Below, piece by piece: positions 1-7,822 of a stretch of DNA of 64,000 nt. Under the pieces are notes generated by a model. That model did not search any database. It worked only from the letters and a program-made list of their open reading frames with translations, and was not told where the DNA came from. Position 1 is the stretch's first letter; each line of letters opens with the position of its first letter. The translations under genes were made by a program, and so were the position numbers. Source of the stretch: Nitrospira sp. Lineage in GTDB: Bacteria > Nitrospirota > Nitrospiria > Nitrospirales > Nitrospiraceae. The DNA is taken from positions 62,001-126,000 of the forward strand of contig JARFXO010000004.1 of assembly GCA_029194665.1 (NCBI GenBank). Direction: 5' to 3'.

Positions 1-905
1 AAGGAAGTAGTATCGGCTGGAGAGTTTCCGGTCGTGGATGGAGTTGACTGTGCCAATTCACTTTCTGTCTGCTGAGCTTCCTGCGCGGTGGTCGTGGTGT
101 TTGTGGCTTGAGTGGAGGACAGTGTCATGACTTCAGGCAAGTCCTCTTCCGCCACAATCTTGGCATCTGTATCCGCTGCGGGATTGATGTCCAAGGGGTC
201 CTGGATCTCGATTGATTTCAGTTTCTTGAGAACGGTGGCGGTTTCCTGCTTCAATTGCCTGCTTTCTTCCAGTGTGCCCTCATATCGAAGGACCAATGGG
301 TAGTGCGTTTCGGATCGGTTTTCTCGGCGCCGCGTGAGAGGAACACGGCGGAGCTTGAGCGGGATATTCGCGATGCGCCCGAATGTCATGTAGAGGAATT
401 CGAAGTAACTGTTGATGCTCGGGATACTGTCCTGATTGCCCGTGTCGATTTGGTACAGTCCCCCGGATCCTACCTTGGGTAGCATAACCATGAGGTTGGC
501 ACGCGCCCGGCATTTCCGCTGATCATAGAATTCGCATGTACAAGCTCGCGGTTCCCATTTGAATCGCTCGTTTAACCGCGAGGCTTGTTCGCCGTTGCCG
601 ATGCATTTCAGCAACTGGTTCTCTCCGTACAATTTGAGGGCCTGTGGAAACATTTTCGTTTCATCATCGGAAACGAAAATGATGTCCAGTTCTGTTGGCT
701 TGGGTCCATAGACGTGTTCGACTTCCGATGGCACGACGAAATAGGGAGTCTCCTTGGGGTAGAGGCCGTCTTTCCCATTTACTCTCACCCCGAGTTTAAT
801 GCGTCCGATGACAGGCACCCTGCGTCGGTCCGAGAGCCCTTTGATTCTGTGGAACGGGATGAATGTGCTGATTCGTGCGTCTTGGGTCTTGAGTGCTTCG
901 CCCAT
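1..905 (-). CDS. gp3-like recombination directionality / metal-binding protein (3' end off window)
   Basis: The reading frame is open from an ATG at 905 to the left window edge (about 301 codons), so the C-terminus is missing. A good ribosome site (GGAGATC) precedes the ATG. The middle carries a CxC...C cluster (CTCEFYDQRKC) followed by a pattern of the type LMVMLPKVGSGG...GRIANIPLKLR. I associate this with phage and ICE proteins annotated as gp3-like recombination directionality factors or 'hydrolase or metal-binding protein'. The C-terminal part is rich in Thr, Gln, Ser and Ala and looks disordered. It lies directly downstream of a RecB-type nuclease on the same strand, as in phage recombination modules. 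The family call comes from memory of the motif and should be tested by profile search. Confidence 0.65.
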   Translation of the reverse strand, partial: MGEALKTQDARISTFIPFHRIKGLSDRRRVPVIGRIKLGVRVNGKDGLYPKETPYFVVPSEVEHVYGPKPTELDIIFVSDDETKMFPQALKLYGENQLLKCIGNGEQASRLNERFKWEPRACTCEFYDQRKCRARANLMVMLPKVGSGGLYQIDTGNQDSIPSINSYFEFLYMTFGRIANIPLKLRRVPLTRRRENRSETHYPLVLRYEGTLEESRQLKQETATVLKKLKSIEIQDPLDINPAADTDAKIVAEEDLPEVMTLSSTQATNTTTTAQEAQQTESELAQSTPSTTGNSPADTTS

Positions 906-934
906 GGTGATCTCCTTCCGTGAGGGAATGAATG

Positions 935-2044
935 TTAGCTAGCCAGGGATTCGGTTTGGTTCCTCTGTTTGCGTTTCAGAGCTTTTTCGTGGAAGCGGTA
1001 CACCTCTAATTCTTCCTTTTTCCGGGTTGTCTTCGATCGTTCGACGAGATCGGTCGGCAGCAGGCTTTGGTCAAGCCGTTCTTCTGTTGATTCATTGATG
1101 GCGAGGACATAGCCTTGACCCTGTGCTCGTTGGATATGTTGGCTCGTGAGTTCCAGTTTCAATAATTGTTTGATCTCTTTGAACCGCTTGTTTTTAGGTT
1201 TCAGCTCAGCCTCCAATTTCAGATATTCCTCGATCGTCGGAATCAGCTCCGTGCGTAATTCCGCAATTCCAGTCAGGGGTTGACGGACAAACCCCTCCCA
1301 GCACTGCGTCCGGTATGGACAGTAGTGGCAGTGGTAGGAATCGTCATTCTCGAATGGTCGGGTAGGGAGTGTTCCAAATTCTCGGTGTGTTTCGATCTGG
1401 TCGAATTTGGTCATGGCCTGCTTGTACAGACCGATGAACTCCTGGTTGGGAAATGTGTGCTCGCCGTTGGAATGGATGGTCTCTACGACGGTTAACCGGT
1501 CGGCGTCGGTGTCGTACCGCAGGCGGAATTCAAGAAAGGCGCTTTGATTCTTGTTCTTAATGAGGAGGAGGCACTCATTGATTTCCGGGTTGATCCGTTG
1601 TACCCCGGTTACGTACATCGCGCATTGAGTGAAATGGTTGATGGGATAGTCGCCGTTGGAGAACCGGGTAAAAGTGAAGTGTTCATGACCCTTGAGTTCG
1701 AGCAGACGGTCGACACCGAGCAGATCGGTCACGATGCCATCGATCGCGCCGTTGATGTCATAGGTCTGGCCATTCCAGGTCGTCGTGCCACAGGTGACGC
1801 GCAGTTGGCGGCTATGCAATTGAAAGACGGTTTTCTCGATCCAGTTCAACACGAGCTCTTCGTGCCAAGTCCCGTCGTCCAACACGACAAGGAATCGTCC
1901 ATGGGGATCCTTGCCGGCGATCTCATTGGCTTGGTACGAAAGCTTTCTGATGCAGATCTCTGGCCCGGCGTTGGAAGGACGTGGTCGATAGGGCCACTCT
2001 TCGTAGCCCATCGCGGCAATGGGATGGATCAGTTCAGCAAGCAT
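935..2044 (-). CDS. RecB/Cas4-family PD-(D/E)XK nuclease with Fe-S cysteine cluster
   Basis: This 369-aa protein has the RecB-family nuclease core: Asp102 in GAIDGIV, Glu116-x-Lys118 in LLELKG, and a QxxxY motif (Gln140-Tyr144). One early cysteine (Cys31, in EICIRKLSYQ) and three late ones (Cys239, Cys242, Cys248) give the four-cysteine layout that binds a 4Fe-4S cluster in Cas4 and AddB-type nucleases. No cas1, cas2 or CRISPR array is nearby, so a phage-like or ICE exonuclease role in recombination or DNA-end processing is more likely than CRISPR adaptation. The C-terminal 120 residues are charged and helical. The ATG at 2044 has AAGGATC upstream. The gp3-like gene follows after 29 bp, suggesting one operon. 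Confidence 0.8.
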   Translation of the reverse strand: MLAELIHPIAAMGYEEWPYRPRPSNAGPEICIRKLSYQANEIAGKDPHGRFLVVLDDGTWHEELVLNWIEKTVFQLHSRQLRVTCGTTTWNGQTYDINGAIDGIVTDLLGVDRLLELKGHEHFTFTRFSNGDYPINHFTQCAMYVTGVQRINPEINECLLLIKNKNQSAFLEFRLRYDTDADRLTVVETIHSNGEHTFPNQEFIGLYKQAMTKFDQIETHREFGTLPTRPFENDDSYHCHYCPYRTQCWEGFVRQPLTGIAELRTELIPTIEEYLKLEAELKPKNKRFKEIKQLLKLELTSQHIQRAQGQGYVLAINESTEERLDQSLLPTDLVERSKTTRKKEELEVYRFHEKALKRKQRNQTESLAS

Positions 2045-2396
2045 TGGTTGATCCTTGGTGAAAATGGTTGGGAAAGGCCACGACAGAGATGGAGTGGCGC
2101 GGCCAGGATTGAGCTGGAGGGGTCTAAGGGTGTTCTGGGAGGGATCGATGTTCTGTTAATTGCAAGATTCATTTCCTCGGGTGATGAATGTTGCAAATCA
2201 TGGGAAGAAAAAGGGGATTACTCCATGACAGGGGACGTGACGATAGCCGGATATGTCACGATGATTAGGTCGACGATCCGAACAACTGCCAATGGGTCAT
2301 GGTGAAACGGAAGATTCGTGTCTTTGTTTCTCGGGAGTTTGGAGAACTGTCGGTCGCTGCCAGACATATTGTTTGGTGTATCAAGGAGGAAGAGAT
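2045..2396. other. intergenic stretch between divergent genes
   Basis: This stretch lies between the divergent nuclease gene (minus) and a small plus-strand gene. It should hold both promoters. I see no convincing gene, repeat or terminator in it; the open frames here lack ribosome sites. Confidence 0.4.
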
Positions 2397-2672
2397 ATGT
2401 CGGACGAGGTGTATGAATCGCGTGGAGCAATTGAAGTGGTCCTGGACGAATTTGTGACGACCCTGCGAGAGAACCCCCTTCAGACGTTGAACTATGCCTG
2501 GTTTGAAGGTGTTTCCGACTGGCTCTTGGCCCTGAAGCCTGAGAATGCCTATGTGTGGTTCTATCGATTAAGCCAGGAACTTGAGCGGCATAGTGTGGTG
2601 CACGGTTGTCATGCCAATGAAATCTTGATCGCGTTGATGGAACGGAAACTCTATGGTCTCCAGGTTCGGTAA
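2397..2672 (+). CDS. small hypothetical protein
   Basis: This 91-aa soluble protein starts at an ATG with a strong ribosome site (AAGGAGGAAGAG). Longer upstream starts exist, but they lack a ribosome site and this one is clearly better. The sequence is acidic and probably helical, without cysteine motifs or membrane segments, and I do not recognise a family. It is the first plus-strand gene and is divergent from the nuclease gene. Its 3' end overlaps the next possible gene by 20 bp, so the two may be cotranscribed. Confidence 0.6.
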   Translation: MSDEVYESRGAIEVVLDEFVTTLRENPLQTLNYAWFEGVSDWLLALKPENAYVWFYRLSQELERHSVVHGCHANEILIALMERKLYGLQVR

Positions 2673-2916
2673 GTTAGCCGCGTTACAGCGGATAATGGGG
2701 CTCCGTCGTCGATTGAAGCCGGCGCGTTGGAAGCAGGTTCCGTCTCATGTGAAACAAGCGGACCCTCCTCCGACCGTGGAGCTGTTTGGTCAGCCGCCCG
2801 TCCTGGAATTGCCAGGGCGACTACCGTCAGGCAAGAATCAGGTTGGCGTGGCCTGTGGAGAATCGGGACAACAACGGTATTCAAACACGGGTTTAAGGCA
2901 TGCGTTAAAGATGTAG
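2653..2916 (+). CDS. hypothetical protein, doubtful
   Basis: This 87-residue frame overlaps the end of the previous gene by 20 bp. It is basic at the N-terminus (GLRRRLKPARWKQ) and rich in proline in the middle. No domain is recognised. The overlap with a well-supported gene and the lack of stops support it weakly; the ribosome site is poor. Another small frame begins just downstream, so this may be the front part of a gene broken by a frameshift. Confidence 0.35.
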   Translation: MVSRFGKLAALQRIMGLRRRLKPARWKQVPSHVKQADPPPTVELFGQPPVLELPGRLPSGKNQVGVACGESGQQRYSNTGLRHALKM

Positions 2917-2974
2917 AAAAGGAGATTCTGTTGCAACCGCGCCAAGCTCGCAGGCGTATGCCAACAATAATTTG

Positions 2975-3151
2975 GTGACCGTGGAAGTGGAATATGTGCC
3001 CGGCGATCTGCTCACTCGTGATGTGCCGGGAATTGAGGACGCGCTCTGGCACTTATTGGAGCGATCACGGGTCTTGCTGAATGATCGCTGCCCGGTGAAT
3101 GTGATGTGGAAAGCGGCGTCCTCAGACCGTGACTCCCTCGTGTGCGTGTGA
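2975..3151 (+). CDS. small hypothetical protein, start uncertain
   Basis: A 58-residue frame begins at a GTG and ends at TGA 3149-3151. The sequence (for example DVPGIEDALWHLLERSRVLL) looks protein-like. The frame is open upstream to about 2905 but offers no ATG. A nearby AAAGGAG at about 2918-2925 is spaced for a TTG in a different, short frame. It may be the true 3' part of the preceding gene after a frameshift. The bases 3152-3324 after it hold no gene that I can see. Confidence 0.3.
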   Translation: MTVEVEYVPGDLLTRDVPGIEDALWHLLERSRVLLNDRCPVNVMWKAASSDRDSLVCV

Positions 3152-3324
3152 TGATCCTTCCGGCCTCCTGGTCGCTGCGGTGTGAGGTGATTGACCCTCA
3201 GCGTGATGTGCCAATACTCGTCCTGAAGTAACGGATTAGTAGTACTTCACTGTTCGCCTTCCTCGGCTCGTCCGTATTACCTCAATAGATCGATTCTCTT
3301 TTATCATTTCCGACTGAGGGTTTG

Positions 3325-4134
3325 ATGAAACAGACATTGTCTGTTGTTGTGCTGTTTGCCGTGTTGCTGACTACAGCGAGTGTCCCTTCTCCGGCATGGA
3401 GTTTATCTATTGTGAATTTGAATTCAGGCTATGGGACGAGTCTGGATGACGCGTATCCGGTTCCAAAGGGAACGTTTGCCGCGCAATCGGCTCTTCGGAC
3501 CGACCTCACGGAGAACGCAGTTGGTACCAAAGTAGGACGATTACGGGCCACGCATGATATCCGCCTGGGTGTGGCGGAAGATATTGAGTTCACGGCAGGT
3601 GGAACATCATTGCGAGGGTCTTTGAATCCTGCGACGGTCGAGGATCCGCGCTCCTTTAGCTTAGGAACAATGGTTCGCTTTTACAAACAACCAGAGCCAG
3701 GAGATTGGAAGCCGAGTACCGCGATTCGAGTGTCGAGCTCTATTCCTTTTCAGGGTGATCGGAAGAACCCCACTTTGAGAGGCACTCTTGTGACCTCCTG
3801 GAATGTACGCCACAACTGGTGGATTAGCGGGAATGTTTGGTATGAAGTCGTTCCTTCATTCCAACCTGGTCAATGGATTCCTGCTAGAACGAGCCTCTTT
3901 GGCGTCAATCTGGGGGCCGTCAAAGCTCTCGATGAGTCTTCAGCTGTCGTTCTTAATGTCCGCGTCATGCAGGATCCGCTCAAAACAGATTCGATGATAG
4001 TCGCTCCCGAACTGGGTTACCTGGTGGCTCTGGACAAGAAGTGGCAGCTTAGCTTGGGGGTGAATCGAGATTTTCTGGGAACGACAGGTCAGGCCATTGT
4101 CCGTGGAATGGCGGGTCTGACCTTTACATGGTGA
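3325..4134 (+). CDS. secreted outer-membrane beta-barrel-like protein
   Basis: This 269-aa protein has a clear signal peptide (hydrophobic core VVVLFAVLLTTASV, likely cleavage after PAWS). The rest shows alternating hydrophobic and polar strands, a WxVxxNWWxSGNVWY-like stretch and an aromatic last residue (FTW), as in outer-membrane barrels. It resembles the loosely defined putative MetA-pathway/transporter-like barrel family, but that match is tentative. The ATG is preceded by GAGGGTT. It sits at the head of the transfer cluster and may be an element-specific outer-membrane partner of the mating apparatus; no direct evidence links it to secretion. Confidence 0.6.
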   Translation: MKQTLSVVVLFAVLLTTASVPSPAWSLSIVNLNSGYGTSLDDAYPVPKGTFAAQSALRTDLTENAVGTKVGRLRATHDIRLGVAEDIEFTAGGTSLRGSLNPATVEDPRSFSLGTMVRFYKQPEPGDWKPSTAIRVSSSIPFQGDRKNPTLRGTLVTSWNVRHNWWISGNVWYEVVPSFQPGQWIPARTSLFGVNLGAVKALDESSAVVLNVRVMQDPLKTDSMIVAPELGYLVALDKKWQLSLGVNRDFLGTTGQAIVRGMAGLTFTW

Positions 4135-4477
4135 ACGTCATGTCTGATACAGTTTCCGATGCTGCGACGGGAGGTGTTATACGCTGCGATTACCAGGGCG
4201 AAGGAACGGTTTGTCTCTATAGGCTCACTAAGGCCTTTCATGTTGCGGTAAAGAACCCTGAGTCTCTTCATCGTCACAGCGGACTGTTTCGCGAGTTGCC
4301 ATCTCCCTCTCACATCCCTGCTCCATCGGTCATTCACTGCGCTCTTTAGTTTTCTGCTTTCGATGTTCCCGTTGTCGTAGGTCCCAATCCGTATAACTTC
4401 AGTGTGACTATAAGCGCTGCTGTTATTCGGCAAATTCATCAGAGCGATCATCGGCTCAGGGGGTGCTGAGAGGGACT
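4135..4477. other. intergenic stretch, no gene seen
   Basis: This gap separates the barrel gene from the OmpA-like lipoprotein gene, both on the plus strand. It is a plausible place for a promoter of the transfer operon. I did not find a strong hairpin, repeat or credible small gene here. Confidence 0.4.
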
Positions 4478-5350
4478 ATGTCGACAATGAGTTCCCGCTA
4501 TTCCGTTGGACAGGGTATTGGGATGGTTGCAGGAGTGTGTGCGGTACTCTCTCTGACTTCTTGTCTCGCTCCCACCAGGAGTGACTTGGCTGATCGGATC
4601 AATGTGTGCGGGCAACAGTATAAAGCGAAGGCGACGGTGGTCACGGTCGAAAAGCAGCCCCAGTGGCTGATTACGGAACCGCGTACCTGTGTCGATCACC
4701 CTGTGTTGAGTCCTCAGCCACAACCACGAGGTGAGGCTATGAAGAAACAAGAATTGGCTCCAATCAAGACGGTCGTGATGGGCGTTCTTCAGGGGCTGCC
4801 TCGCTTTGTTCCGCCAGGACAAAGTATCCCTGCCGCGGGTATTGCCGTTGTGGCTCCTGTCCTCCCCGGTCCTGTCCAGCAACCCCTGGCTCCTATGGGT
4901 GGTGGACAGGGTCCATCGATGCGTACTTGTGAAAATGGCAGCGAGGTTGTGCGTGAGGTGATTCAGTTTGCTCTGGGGTCGAACGTGATGACTGAGTCTG
5001 AACGCGCCAAACTTGCCCGATTTCATGGAATCCCTGTCTCGTATTTCCATCTTGAAGGGTTCACTGATCCAACCGGATCCGTGGCGATGAATGAGACGCT
5101 GGCGATGGAACGAGCACGAGGGGTTTCACGCGCCTTATCCGAAGTCGTGGGGAAGCAAATGCGCATCGAGGTCAGTGGCCGTGCTGGCTGCTGTCACAAA
5201 TCGACCGACGCTACAACGCGGCGGGTGGAAGTGACAGGTGTCATATGGAAGCCTTGTCAGCCATTGATCACGTCTGTTCCGTCCGTGAAGCCGACGAATA
5301 TGGTGTCACCTATTGAGCATAAAGGGGGGACTCCTTCTATGGCCAAGTAG
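4478..5350 (+). CDS. OmpA-like domain lipoprotein
   Basis: This 290-aa protein carries a lipoprotein signal with lipobox LTSC. The middle is proline-rich. The C-terminal third resembles the OmpA C-terminal peptidoglycan-binding domain: a strand ending in FALGSN, then HLEGFTDPTGS, repeated MNETLAMERARGVSRAL and a final VEVTGVIW. Pairs of cysteines (GCCH, VCG) are unusual for the domain and could form disulfides. The start at 4478 has GAGAGGGAC upstream; a GTG 15 bp earlier is less likely. Located just before the pilin genes, it may tether the secretion channel to peptidoglycan. That role is inferred from context. Confidence 0.7.
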   Translation: MSTMSSRYSVGQGIGMVAGVCAVLSLTSCLAPTRSDLADRINVCGQQYKAKATVVTVEKQPQWLITEPRTCVDHPVLSPQPQPRGEAMKKQELAPIKTVVMGVLQGLPRFVPPGQSIPAAGIAVVAPVLPGPVQQPLAPMGGGQGPSMRTCENGSEVVREVIQFALGSNVMTESERAKLARFHGIPVSYFHLEGFTDPTGSVAMNETLAMERARGVSRALSEVVGKQMRIEVSGRAGCCHKSTDATTRRVEVTGVIWKPCQPLITSVPSVKPTNMVSPIEHKGGTPSMAK

Positions 5351-5447
5351 CAGGCGTGCGCTTCCCATTTGGTTTGGTGCCTGTGAAGACAAACATAATC
5401 CGAAACGTTCCACACCAAATGGAGAAGTACGTCTAAGGAGGACATCC

Positions 5448-5765
5448 ATGAAAACGATCAGCAAGTACGCAAAAAAAGTTGGGTCAGTGGCAATGGTTCT
5501 CGGCATGGTCATGTTCGCCAGCTTCGTGGTGCTGGCAATCCCGGCTCATGCCGGTGCGGATGCCACATTCACGCCGCTGGTGACGTTGGTGACCAACTAC
5601 ATGCAGGGTTCGCTTGGCCTGTTGCTCGCCCTTGCGGCGGCCACCTATGGGCTGGTGTCGGCCATCGCCGGCCGCTGGGGCGCCATGTTCGGTGGGTTCG
5701 GCGTAGGAGCGGGATTCTTCTACGTTCCGACGATCCTTCCGACCATCGTGACGGGATTGCTGTAA
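5448..5765 (+). CDS. traA: F-type conjugative pilin, copy 1
   Basis: This 105-aa prepilin has a 35-residue leader ending in AHA, giving a predicted mature pilin of exactly 70 residues, the size of mature F pilin. Two hydrophobic segments (GSLGLLLALAAATYGLVSAI and GFGVGAGFFYVPTILPTIV) are separated by a short basic loop with GRWG, as expected for TraA/VirB2 pilins. The ATG has AAGGAGGAC upstream. A near-identical copy follows 120 bp downstream, before traL. The pilin would be processed in the inner membrane and polymerised into the mating pilus. Confidence 0.9.
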   Translation: MKTISKYAKKVGSVAMVLGMVMFASFVVLAIPAHAGADATFTPLVTLVTNYMQGSLGLLLALAAATYGLVSAIAGRWGAMFGGFGVGAGFFYVPTILPTIVTGLL

Positions 5766-5885
5766 GGGTTCGCTGAGATGGAGCGGCTGCGCGCCGCCTG
5801 GTTTCTCGCTACGGTGGAGACACCGGATCGCTGGGTCAACGATAACTGCACTTCAAACCGATACGTGCGTCTGGGGAGGGCGTTC

Positions 5886-6203
5886 ATGAAAACGATCAGC
5901 AAACATGTAAAGAAATTCGCGTCGATGGCGATAGTTCTCGGCATGGTCATGTTCGCCAGCTTCGTGGTGCTGGCAATCCCGGCTCATGCCGGTGCGGATG
6001 CCACATTCACGCCGCTGGTGACGTTGATCACCAATTATATGCAGGGTTCGCTCGGTTTGTTGCTCGCCCTTGTGGCGGCCACCTATGGGCTGGTGTCGGC
6101 CATCGCCGGCCGCTGGGGCGAAATGTTCGCCGGGTTTGGCGTGGGAGCCGGATTCTTCTACGTTCCGACGATCATTCCGACCATCGTGACGGGATTGCTA
6201 TAG
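5886..6203 (+). CDS. traA: F-type conjugative pilin, copy 2
   Basis: This second 105-aa prepilin is a tandem duplicate of the preceding gene. The mature 70-residue parts differ at only five positions: V13I, A28V, A44E, G47A and L62I. The leader differs more (KYAKKVGSVAM against KHVKKFASMAI). The duplication includes the ribosome-site region (GGGGAGGGCGTTC here). A strong terminator-like hairpin follows 10 bp after the stop codon, so both pilin genes may form a highly expressed unit partly separated from the traL-onward genes. Confidence 0.9.
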   Translation: MKTISKHVKKFASMAIVLGMVMFASFVVLAIPAHAGADATFTPLVTLITNYMQGSLGLLLALVAATYGLVSAIAGRWGEMFAGFGVGAGFFYVPTIIPTIVTGLL

Positions 6204-6213
6204 CCGGTATTGA

Positions 6214-6238
6214 GATGGGGCGGCCGGGCCGCCCCATC
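6214..6238 (+). terminator. intrinsic terminator-like hairpin after pilin genes
   Basis: An 11-bp perfect GC-rich stem (GATGGGGCGGC 6214-6224 with GCCGCCCCATC 6228-6238) and a 3-nt loop are followed by TTTCTT. It lies between the second pilin gene and traL. It could partly terminate transcription so that pilin mRNA exceeds that of downstream genes. Confidence 0.8.
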
Positions 6239-6261
6239 TTTCTTCCCAAGGAGGGACTGCT

Positions 6262-6540
6262 GTGGGTACCTTTATCCCGAGATACATGGATGCGCTTCCC
6301 CAAATTCTTTGGTGGGAGTTGGATGAACTGGTGATTCTCTTTCTGTCTTTTTTCCTCGGTCTGATTACACGCCAGCTCACCACGCTCTTGATCGTCGGTG
6401 TCATTAGCACATTCATTCTTGCGAAGCTCAAGAACGGCAAGAGTGATGGCTTTATTTTTCATTTGGCCTATTGGTATGGCGTTCCGTCTTTTGCGATCAA
6501 AGGCGTGCCTTCAGGGGCGATTCGGGAGTTCGTTGAGTAG
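6262..6540 (+). CDS. traL: F-type T4SS inner-membrane protein TraL
   Basis: This 92-aa protein matches TraL in size and pattern: an N-terminal PRYMDALPQILWWELDE, two adjacent hydrophobic segments (about residues 20-55) and a conserved C-terminal block with HLAYWYGVPS. It starts at GTG with a strong AAGGAGG site. TraL (VirB3-like) acts in the inner membrane during pilus assembly. It follows the pilin hairpin and lies 9 bp before traE. Confidence 0.9.
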   Translation: MGTFIPRYMDALPQILWWELDELVILFLSFFLGLITRQLTTLLIVGVISTFILAKLKNGKSDGFIFHLAYWYGVPSFAIKGVPSGAIREFVE

Positions 6541-6549
6541 GAGACTGTG

Positions 6550-7146
6550 ATGAAAATCGAACTGTGGAAATCATTGTTGCATACCAGGCAGATGCTCATC
6601 GTGTTTATGGCGTTGATCATCCTTCTATTGTCTGGTGCGTTGGTAACCAACGGCATCTTTCGAAGCCATGAAGTGCTTCACATCGTGCCGATGCAGATTC
6701 AGCAGGCGTACTCGGCGAGTGCCATGGATGGGGATGAACAGTATCGGAAGGCCATCGCGCTCTCGCTATTGCCATGGATTGCCAATGTCACTCCCGCGTC
6801 AGTCGAATACACCCATAAATTGTTCATGAGTTATGTCCCTCCAGATTTGTACGGGGTCATGGGAGAGTCGCTCGGAGCTGAAGCGGTGTATGTGAAGAAA
6901 CATAACTTGAACCGAGTGTTTTTCCCAACAGCGACTCGGGTGAGCGGAGACGAAATCATCATTCAGGGAATGGAGCGCCGGTTTGTTGGCAAAACTGAAA
7001 CCCAAGAGGAAGAACGTGAATATCACATCAAGCTGCGTTTTCAAGACTGGAAGCCGTGGGTTGTTGCTGTGCGTGGTATCCATCTGGATCGCACTAACAA
7101 CGCCGATGGAAAGTCTGGCGAGTCAGAGGCTGGTCATAACGGGTGA
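6550..7146 (+). CDS. traE: F-type T4SS assembly protein TraE
   Basis: This 198-aa protein has one N-terminal membrane anchor (MLIVFMALIILLLSGALVT) and a periplasmic domain, the TraE (VirB5/VirB8-like) layout. The order TraL-TraE-TraK-TraB is diagnostic of F-type systems. A GTG codon directly precedes the ATG chosen here. Its 3' end overlaps the beginning of traK by about 130 bp if traK starts at its best GTG. Confidence 0.85.
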   Translation: MKIELWKSLLHTRQMLIVFMALIILLLSGALVTNGIFRSHEVLHIVPMQIQQAYSASAMDGDEQYRKAIALSLLPWIANVTPASVEYTHKLFMSYVPPDLYGVMGESLGAEAVYVKKHNLNRVFFPTATRVSGDEIIIQGMERRFVGKTETQEEEREYHIKLRFQDWKPWVVAVRGIHLDRTNNADGKSGESEAGHNG

Positions 7147-7795
7147 CAGTCCGCAGCAGATCGTCCTCTCCAGTCGTGATCTGAACGTGCTTGTGTTTCC
7201 CAGCCAGGTCACGAGCGCTGTGACCTCAAAGACGGACCTCCAGGCTGACAAAGATGGTCGGAATGTGATCGTCCGTGCGCGAACCGGGCCTGCCGATTTA
7301 ATCATCACGGCAGGTTCCCTCACCTACGTGTTTGAAATCACTGTTCGGCCTGCGCTGAGCGCGCAGATGATCAATATCGATGACTTTCGCGGTGCCGCTA
7401 TGGATCGTGACGCGGATCCGATCCGACATGCAGCTGACTACCAAGATGGGTTACTCGAAGTCATTAACCTTGTGGCGAAGGGTTCGATTCCAAAAGGTTA
7501 CTTTGCCTCGACGATCCCTCAAGAATTTTATCCCAAGTGGCTCGAACTCAAAGTGTTGAATGCGGTCGAGTACAGAGGGCCGAAGTACCGTGTCACCGTC
7601 TATGTGCTCGAGAACATCGCGCAGACCAAGTACACGATTCGTCAGCCTGAATTCTACACCGGTCGTCAAAAAGCCATTGCGCTTGATCGTCAGGTTGTCG
7701 AACCGGGTGAGCGTGTAGAGATTCTGATTACCGATGATACGCCTCCTATTCGAGAAAAGGCGGCACCGAAGATCGATCCAGATTCCAAGAACTAG
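7016..7795 (+). CDS. traK: F-type T4SS secretin-like protein TraK
   Basis: TraK (VirB9-like) forms the outer-membrane core complex with TraV and TraB. The chosen GTG at 7016 has GAGGA upstream and gives a 259-aa protein with a basic start and a signal segment (LLLCVVSIWIALTTPMESLA), cleaved before SQR. The body shows the periplasmic beta-domain pattern of TraK (SPQQIVLSSRDLNVLVFPSQ). A start further upstream (TTG 6983) is possible. The 131-bp overlap with traE is unusually long. A frame opening without a signal peptide, at 7103, would make no functional sense. Confidence 0.8.
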   Translation: MNITSSCVFKTGSRGLLLCVVSIWIALTTPMESLASQRLVITGDSPQQIVLSSRDLNVLVFPSQVTSAVTSKTDLQADKDGRNVIVRARTGPADLIITAGSLTYVFEITVRPALSAQMINIDDFRGAAMDRDADPIRHAADYQDGLLEVINLVAKGSIPKGYFASTIPQEFYPKWLELKVLNAVEYRGPKYRVTVYVLENIAQTKYTIRQPEFYTGRQKAIALDRQVVEPGERVEILITDDTPPIREKAAPKIDPDSKN

Positions 7796-7822
7796 TTTGG
7801 GAGTAGGGGGGAGATTTGCACC

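Larger units (their letters stand above)
5448..6203 (+). repeat. tandem pilin gene duplication
   Basis: Two 318-bp copies (5448-5765 and 5886-6203) match closely along their length. The longest near-identical stretches run from the end of the leader (CTCGGCATGGTCATG) through the first membrane segment. Confidence 0.9.

Noticed and set aside
935-2044. Cas4-like motifs suggesting a CRISPR locus
   Set aside because: No cas1, cas2 or repeat-spacer array is present in the window, so the nuclease is not called Cas4.
1544-2305. A long plus-strand frame opposite the nuclease gene
   Set aside because: It is the shadow of the minus-strand nuclease gene, which has motifs and a ribosome site.
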